From an uncultured Muribaculaceae bacterium (GTDB lineage Bacteria; Bacteroidota; Bacteroidia; Bacteroidales; Muribaculaceae): 10,682 nt of DNA. The DNA lies in contig CAJTTA010000050.1 in the NCBI GenBank assembly GCA_910579305.1, positions 1 to 10,682 of the forward strand, given 5' to 3'. The position numbers and the translations under genes were made by a program. The notes under the pieces were generated by a model that did no database searches, was not told where the DNA came from, and saw only the letters and a program-made list of their open reading frames with translations. Shown here piece after piece: positions 7,565-10,682 of this stretch; position 1 is the stretch's first letter; every line of letters begins with the position of its first letter.

Positions 7565-7659
7565 CGGGTGCCCGCTCTTCATCATAATCACGGCATCCCG
7601 CTCCAGGTTAATATAAATAGTTAATAATCACACGCAAAGCCCCTAACAGGGCATTTGCG
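7565..7659 (-). promoter_or_regulatory. Structured 5' leader of rpsA with two hairpins
   Basis: The predicted rpsA transcript starts near 7656-7659 and has a leader of about 120 bases. The first hairpin is at its 5' end: CGCAAA (7633-7638) with TTTGCG (7654-7659) and GCCC (7639-7642) with GGGC (7649-7652), one bulged base and a 6-base loop. The second, about 30 bases before the start codon, pairs CGGGTGCC (7565-7572) with GGCA (7592-7595) and CCCG (7597-7600) across one bulge, around a 19-base loop. In mRNA sense both sides of this second stem carry the word GAGCGGG. Such leaders often bind the ribosomal protein they encode and give feedback control; that role is inferred here. Confidence 0.55.
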
Positions 7660-7662
7660 CCA

Positions 7663-7694
7663 CAAAGTTACAATTTTTTATTCAAATAGCCAAA
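7663..7694 (-). promoter_or_regulatory. Bacteroidetes-type promoter of rpsA
   Basis: Read on the minus strand, -33 TTTG (7694-7691), a 20-base spacer and -7 TAACTTTG (7670-7663) match the consensus exactly. The spacer is A+T-rich. The predicted start lies near 7656-7659, at the first base of the leader hairpin. Confidence 0.87.
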
Positions 7695-7755
7695 TCATTG
7701 ATCCGGCGCAAGTTCCGAATCTTTTAATTATTATGGAAACTATATGCCGGAATGA

Positions 7756-7880
7756 GCCTGTGAAATGAATGATACAGATGGATTACCGACCTTCACAGGC
7801 CGATAATCCCTGTGAGTGAGGCTCTATCGAAACCTCGCTCTGCGCTCATGATGTCAGGCGCGATAAATTAGTATCATTCA
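7756..7880 (-). ncRNA. Candidate structured RNA downstream of the Sel1-repeat gene
   Basis: In minus-strand sense, a perfect 10-bp closing stem (TGAATGATAC/GTATCATTCA, 7880-7871 with 7775-7766) encloses three hairpins in order: GCGC/GCGC (7861-7858 with 7845-7842), GAGCGAGG/CCTCACTC with one mismatch (7840-7833 with 7821-7814), and a 12-bp stem GGATTATCGGCC/GGTCGGTAATCC (7809-7798 with 7791-7780). The last has loop TGTGAA (7797-7792), which is complementary to TTCACA (7764-7759) just after the closing stem, a possible pseudoknot. The two irregular pairs of the 12-bp stem are G-U wobbles on this strand but A-C mismatches on the other, favouring minus-strand RNA; the second hairpin shows the opposite bias. 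It begins 17 bases after the Sel1 gene stop and ends about 60 bases before the rpsA -33 box. It could be a 3' UTR element, a processed small RNA, or a DNA-level repeat. No promoter of its own or clear U-tract terminator is seen. Confidence 0.42.
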
Positions 7881-7897
7881 CACTTTCTGTCCTTATG

Positions 7898-9472
7898 TCA
7901 TTTCTTAGGGGCAATTACAACAACTGTCCTAAGCATATCTGGAAGCAAATCTACCGATTTGCCGGAAAGTATTTCTTTGGCTTTGGCTTCGTCACGCTTT
8001 ACTCTGCCCATTCCCTGCTCATATATTGAGGCGTATCGGCGTCGTGCATCCTCATTGAGTGGCAAGAGTTGCGAGGCCAGAGCATAATACTGTGCACTCT
8101 GCTCATAATCATTTTCCACTCCACGCCCTTCGAAGTACAGATCGGCCAAGGCAAGCTGTGCCTGCGGGTTTCCAAGATTTGCCGCAGCTATTATATTTTT
8201 CACTCCCTCTGGGATATTCCGCCCCATTCCGGTGCCTTCCAGGCAGAATGTGCCAAGCAGGTAGAGGGCCATGGGATTAAGATTCTTTGCTGCGTCTTTT
8301 ATAAGATTAAGACCCTTCTTGAAATTATATTTGCTGTAAGCGGCATCGCAGTAGATCATGCCCTGCATGGCTTTGCCTTCATATTTATGAGTCTTCTCAA
8401 GCAGCTTGAATTGAGCCAGAGCCTCACTGTAGGCGCCTCCCTGCATAAGCTTCATGCCACGGCAATAAGTGGCAAACGGCGAACCGGGAATGGTGTCGTT
8501 GATAAGTTTTGTAAATGCCACTTTATGGCCGCGAGTGGCCGCACGTTCCAGCCAATGGAGGGCCTGATTCATATCAGGCTTACAGCCCTTGCCCTCAAAC
8601 ATAGCGTGACCGAGCGCATATTGCGCATAATGATTCCCTTCAGCGGCAGCAGTGCGATACCATTTCACTGCCTGAGCATCATCCTGGCTCACGCCGTCTC
8701 CCTCTGAGTAGCAGCGACCTATATAATATTTAGCCATCGGCATGCCTGCCTCGGCAGATCGAAAGAGAAAATCCACGCCCTTTGCCTTATCCATCTTCAC
8801 GCCTTTCCCTTCAAGCAGCATCTTGCCTGTCCAGAAGCAGGCCGTGGGATTACCGGTGCCGGTGATAGCTCCAAACACTTTAAATGCCTCTCTATCCTTA
8901 CCGGCGTTCAGCAATGCGAGCCCCAGCTCAATCGATGCGTCTACATCTCCACTCTCTGCTACTATGCCGAGGTACTTATGATATAGGTCAGAATTCCTGG
9001 ATACCTTGCCGTCTCCCTTCTTATAAATTCCAGCCAGTACGCCGGCAGCCCACACATCTCCGTTGTCAGCCTTGTCAGTACACCCGGCGAGCACTGACCG
9101 GCTGCCAAGCTTAATGGCGCGTCTTGCCAGGCCGGCCGCTCTCACTGAATCCACTTTCACTCCATGTCCGCTGAGATAACACTGGGCAAGATTACCTATG
9201 GCCTCGGGGTGCTGCTGCTTCATGGCCCGCAGCCACCACTGGACTGCCTTGCCATAATCCCGGCTGAAGTTCTCGCCACGGTAATACCATAGGCCTACCG
9301 CGTTCTGCGCATCGGCATTGCCGTTCTCCGCCATATCAGCTATGTTCTGAAGGGAATCGATATTCTCCACAGATTGCTTCTTAGGAGTCTTCGCCTTCTT
9401 TGCCTGAGCCATAGCCGGTGCAGGCAAGAGTGCCGCGACCGCGAGCAATAAAGTAATTGTAAGTTTCTTCAT
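7898..9472 (-). CDS. Secreted Sel1-like (TPR) repeat protein
   Basis: This 524-residue exported protein of unknown function is likely a protein-binding scaffold. It opens with a classic signal peptide, MKKLTITLLLAVAALLPAPAMA, cleaved before Gln23, then a Lys-rich linker (24-33). About eight or nine 36-residue Sel1 repeats follow between about 50 and 490. The clearest contain the core A.Y.LG..Y.EG.GV..D...A..W...AA..G, for example around PMAKYYIGRCYSEGDGV, HYAQYALGHAMFEGKGC and PQAQLALADLYFEGRGV. A central stretch, roughly 320-390, is more diverged and TPR-like. The reading frame stays open to 9556, but the promoter at 9515-9546 lies inside that extension and the signal peptide begins at 9472, which fixes the start. 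It follows the NTF2-like gene on the same strand with its own promoter. Secreted Sel1 proteins often mediate envelope or stress assemblies; nothing here identifies a partner. Confidence 0.9.
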   Translation of the reverse strand: MKKLTITLLLAVAALLPAPAMAQAKKAKTPKKQSVENIDSLQNIADMAENGNADAQNAVGLWYYRGENFSRDYGKAVQWWLRAMKQQHPEAIGNLAQCYLSGHGVKVDSVRAAGLARRAIKLGSRSVLAGCTDKADNGDVWAAGVLAGIYKKGDGKVSRNSDLYHKYLGIVAESGDVDASIELGLALLNAGKDREAFKVFGAITGTGNPTACFWTGKMLLEGKGVKMDKAKGVDFLFRSAEAGMPMAKYYIGRCYSEGDGVSQDDAQAVKWYRTAAAEGNHYAQYALGHAMFEGKGCKPDMNQALHWLERAATRGHKVAFTKLINDTIPGSPFATYCRGMKLMQGGAYSEALAQFKLLEKTHKYEGKAMQGMIYCDAAYSKYNFKKGLNLIKDAAKNLNPMALYLLGTFCLEGTGMGRNIPEGVKNIIAAANLGNPQAQLALADLYFEGRGVENDYEQSAQYYALASQLLPLNEDARRRYASIYEQGMGRVKRDEAKAKEILSGKSVDLLPDMLRTVVVIAPKK

Positions 9473-9514
9473 ATCTTTGAGTTGAATTGAGTTACTTGTT
9501 ATATTTCGACATTG

Positions 9515-9546
9515 CAAAATTACTACTGCAAACGTGCTCCTGCAAA
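9515..9546 (-). promoter_or_regulatory. Bacteroidetes-type promoter of the Sel1-repeat gene
   Basis: On the minus strand, -33 TTTG (9546-9543), a 20-base spacer and -7 TAATTTTG (9522-9515) match the consensus exactly. Transcription should start near 9508-9511 and give a leader of about 37 bases before the ATG at 9472. Its position shows that the Sel1 gene can be expressed apart from the upstream NTF2-like gene. Confidence 0.85.
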
Positions 9547-9599
9547 TTTCAGGCATGATATTGGATGAACCACTGGGATTGGCTGACTAAACATCAAGT

Positions 9600-10598
9600 T
9601 TACCTATTCGGAGTAGTGGGGATAAAGAAGTCAGGAAGTCCGAGCACATCACCCTCATTATGGATTATCTCATCGGGCTGCCATGTGCGCACATGTATCT
9701 GAGGCTGATCGGGGACACTGAAGTCCCACAATAGAAATACCCAGCCTACATCCTCATATCCGTTCGGGCCTTTCCAAGTCTGATGCAGTGTTACTCCATA
9801 GCAATCAGGATAAGTGCCGCTGGCACGCACCGAGATTCTGTCGAATTTCAATTTCACTTTTCCTTTCTTGAATATCTGCCTGAGCTTATTGGCATACTGT
9901 GTGCGGTTCTGCGAATTATATTTCACCTCCTTGCGTATCTGGAATGAGCCGTCGCCCATCTTAGTCTTCACCGAATGTACTGATCCAGTGATAATTATGG
10001 CATTTTCCGAGAATATATCCTCTATAGCCTGGGCGTTGCCCTCCAGATAATAGCTTCTGAAATCCTCTACCCATTTCACCACTTCCATCCTTCGCTCAAG
10101 ATCATCCACAGCTATGCCGTCTTCAAAGAATGCTTCAGGTGATATCTCATCAGAATCCACAAGACGCACTCCGGTTATCACGCCTTTACGATTGAAACTC
10201 ACATTAAGTTCTCGCGTGAGGCTGCCATGATATGTGGGATCCGGCTCAAGCCTGACAAGTATCTGGCGCGCCTGGTAACCCTGGAAATCGCGCACAAGCT
10301 TCACGCTCACATCTTTCATCCGGGGATAAAAATGCACAGCCGAGTCCCATACGGCATTCAAGCGGTTCCTGGCAATGCTCTCTATGTTCAGCCCCGAAAG
10401 ATTCAGTGAACGCTTGCCGTTATAGGCATTGTCTATCTCTGTGAGCAACGCCGAGACATTGCTCTCCATGGCAGATTGCACATCAGAACGCACACCCGAG
10501 ACACTTCCCGGTTCGAACGTGAATCTCACCAAGGCACGCGCAGGCATCATAACGCATGTAAGCAAAAATGCCATGAGTATCAGTCTCTTCATAATCAT
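9600..10598 (-). CDS. Secreted protein with C-terminal NTF2-like domain
   Basis: This 332-residue exported protein is of unknown function. It begins MIMKRLILMAFLLTCVMMPARA, a signal peptide with cleavage likely after ARA or nearby. A second ATG two codons in (10592) is an equally good start. The N-terminal half (about 30-160) resembles no family I can name; it predicts helices followed by beta strands (SVKLVRDF, QILVRLEP, LNVSFNRKGVITGVRLV). From about 169 to 308 the pattern fits an NTF2/SnoaL-like cone fold: a helix MEVVKWVEDFRSYYLEGN, then AIEDIFSENAIIITG, a YANKLRQIF helix, and strands KVKLKFDRISV, CYGVTLHQTWKG, DVGWVFLLWDF and PQIHVRTWQP. No catalytic set can be assigned; such domains are as often binding modules as enzymes. 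The gene lies 127 bases upstream of the Sel1 gene on the same strand. The 84 bases before it, to the window edge, show no exact promoter, so it may be transcribed from outside the window. Confidence 0.82.
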   Translation of the reverse strand: MIMKRLILMAFLLTCVMMPARALVRFTFEPGSVSGVRSDVQSAMESNVSALLTEIDNAYNGKRSLNLSGLNIESIARNRLNAVWDSAVHFYPRMKDVSVKLVRDFQGYQARQILVRLEPDPTYHGSLTRELNVSFNRKGVITGVRLVDSDEISPEAFFEDGIAVDDLERRMEVVKWVEDFRSYYLEGNAQAIEDIFSENAIIITGSVHSVKTKMGDGSFQIRKEVKYNSQNRTQYANKLRQIFKKGKVKLKFDRISVRASGTYPDCYGVTLHQTWKGPNGYEDVGWVFLLWDFSVPDQPQIHVRTWQPDEIIHNEGDVLGLPDFFIPTTPNR

Positions 10599-10682
10599 AG
10601 GTCTCTATATACAGTGTTCTATTTTTTATTATTGCTGTCCGATAAAACTTGAAGATGGCAAAAAGGCATGGCTCGAACGCTG

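Noticed and set aside
7700..7721. Hairpin GATCCGG/CCGAATC followed on the + strand by TTTTAATTA
   Set aside because: The 7-bp stem has a mismatch on the + strand (a wobble on the minus) and no + strand gene precedes it. It could weakly end minus-strand transcripts before the rpsA promoter, but it is too short to call.
8069..8707. 212-codon + strand frame opposite the Sel1 gene
   Set aside because: It is a shadow of repeat-rich coding sequence with no start signals and no recognisable protein features.
10599..10682. Possible tRNA or RNA gene at the right edge
   Set aside because: No cloverleaf arms or T-loop sequence can be formed in these 84 bases; only an A+T-rich upstream region is seen.
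1..10682. Mobile element, prophage, CRISPR array or defence system
   Set aside because: I found no transposase, integrase, terminal inverted repeats, regularly spaced repeats, or nuclease or effector domains. Gene content and codon use look uniform.

Overview
The window looks like chromosomal DNA from a Bacteroidales bacterium, most likely a gut member. The roughly balanced G+C points to the Muribaculaceae rather than to Bacteroides itself, but that is inference. The main grounds are three promoters that match the Bacteroidetes consensus exactly (TTTG, 20 bases, TAnnTTTG), start regions without Shine-Dalgarno sequences, a six-domain ribosomal protein S1 of Bacteroidetes type, and families largely confined to Bacteroidetes (DUF4199, DUF6452, DUF6048). 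I see no phage, transposon, CRISPR, tRNA or rRNA.

Layout. (1) 112-1404 (+) encodes an L-cysteine desulfidase family Fe-S enzyme (CyuA/YhaM, UPF0597). It converges on 1504-2556 (-), an exported choloylglycine hydrolase/penicillin acylase-type Ntn hydrolase, and a perfect 40-base palindrome between them is probably a shared terminator. (2) A promoter at 2653-2684 drives a compact four-gene operon, 2704-5554 (+): a DUF4199 membrane protein, a DPM/GtrB-like family 2 glycosyltransferase, a DUF6452-like lipoprotein and a DUF6048-like probable outer-membrane barrel. Gaps are 4 bases, 4 bases and a 4-base overlap. The operon ends at two hairpins, the second shared with convergent rpsA. (3) 5739-7535 (-) is rpsA, with a perfect promoter and a leader of about 120 bases holding two hairpins. 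(4) 7536-7897 has no gene. It holds the rpsA leader and promoter and, at 7756-7880, a dense set of nested complementary segments that fold best as minus-strand RNA, with a possible pseudoknot. (5) 7898-9472 (-) is a secreted Sel1-repeat protein with its own promoter. (6) 9600-10598 (-) is a secreted protein with a C-terminal NTF2-like domain.

How the genes work together. The left pair are independent catabolic or host-facing enzymes: cysteine breakdown to pyruvate, ammonia and sulfide, and hydrolysis of amides such as conjugated bile salts. The central operon reads as envelope biogenesis: a polyprenyl-phosphate sugar transferase with a small membrane partner, followed by an exported lipoprotein and a barrel. 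The right end joins core translation (S1) to two exported proteins of unknown role.

Most of the window is ordinary core genome. The strongest candidate for something undescribed is the structured RNA at 7756-7880; next are the rpsA leader and the changed oxyanion-region residue in the choloylglycine hydrolase homologue. All structures were folded by eye and need covariation support.
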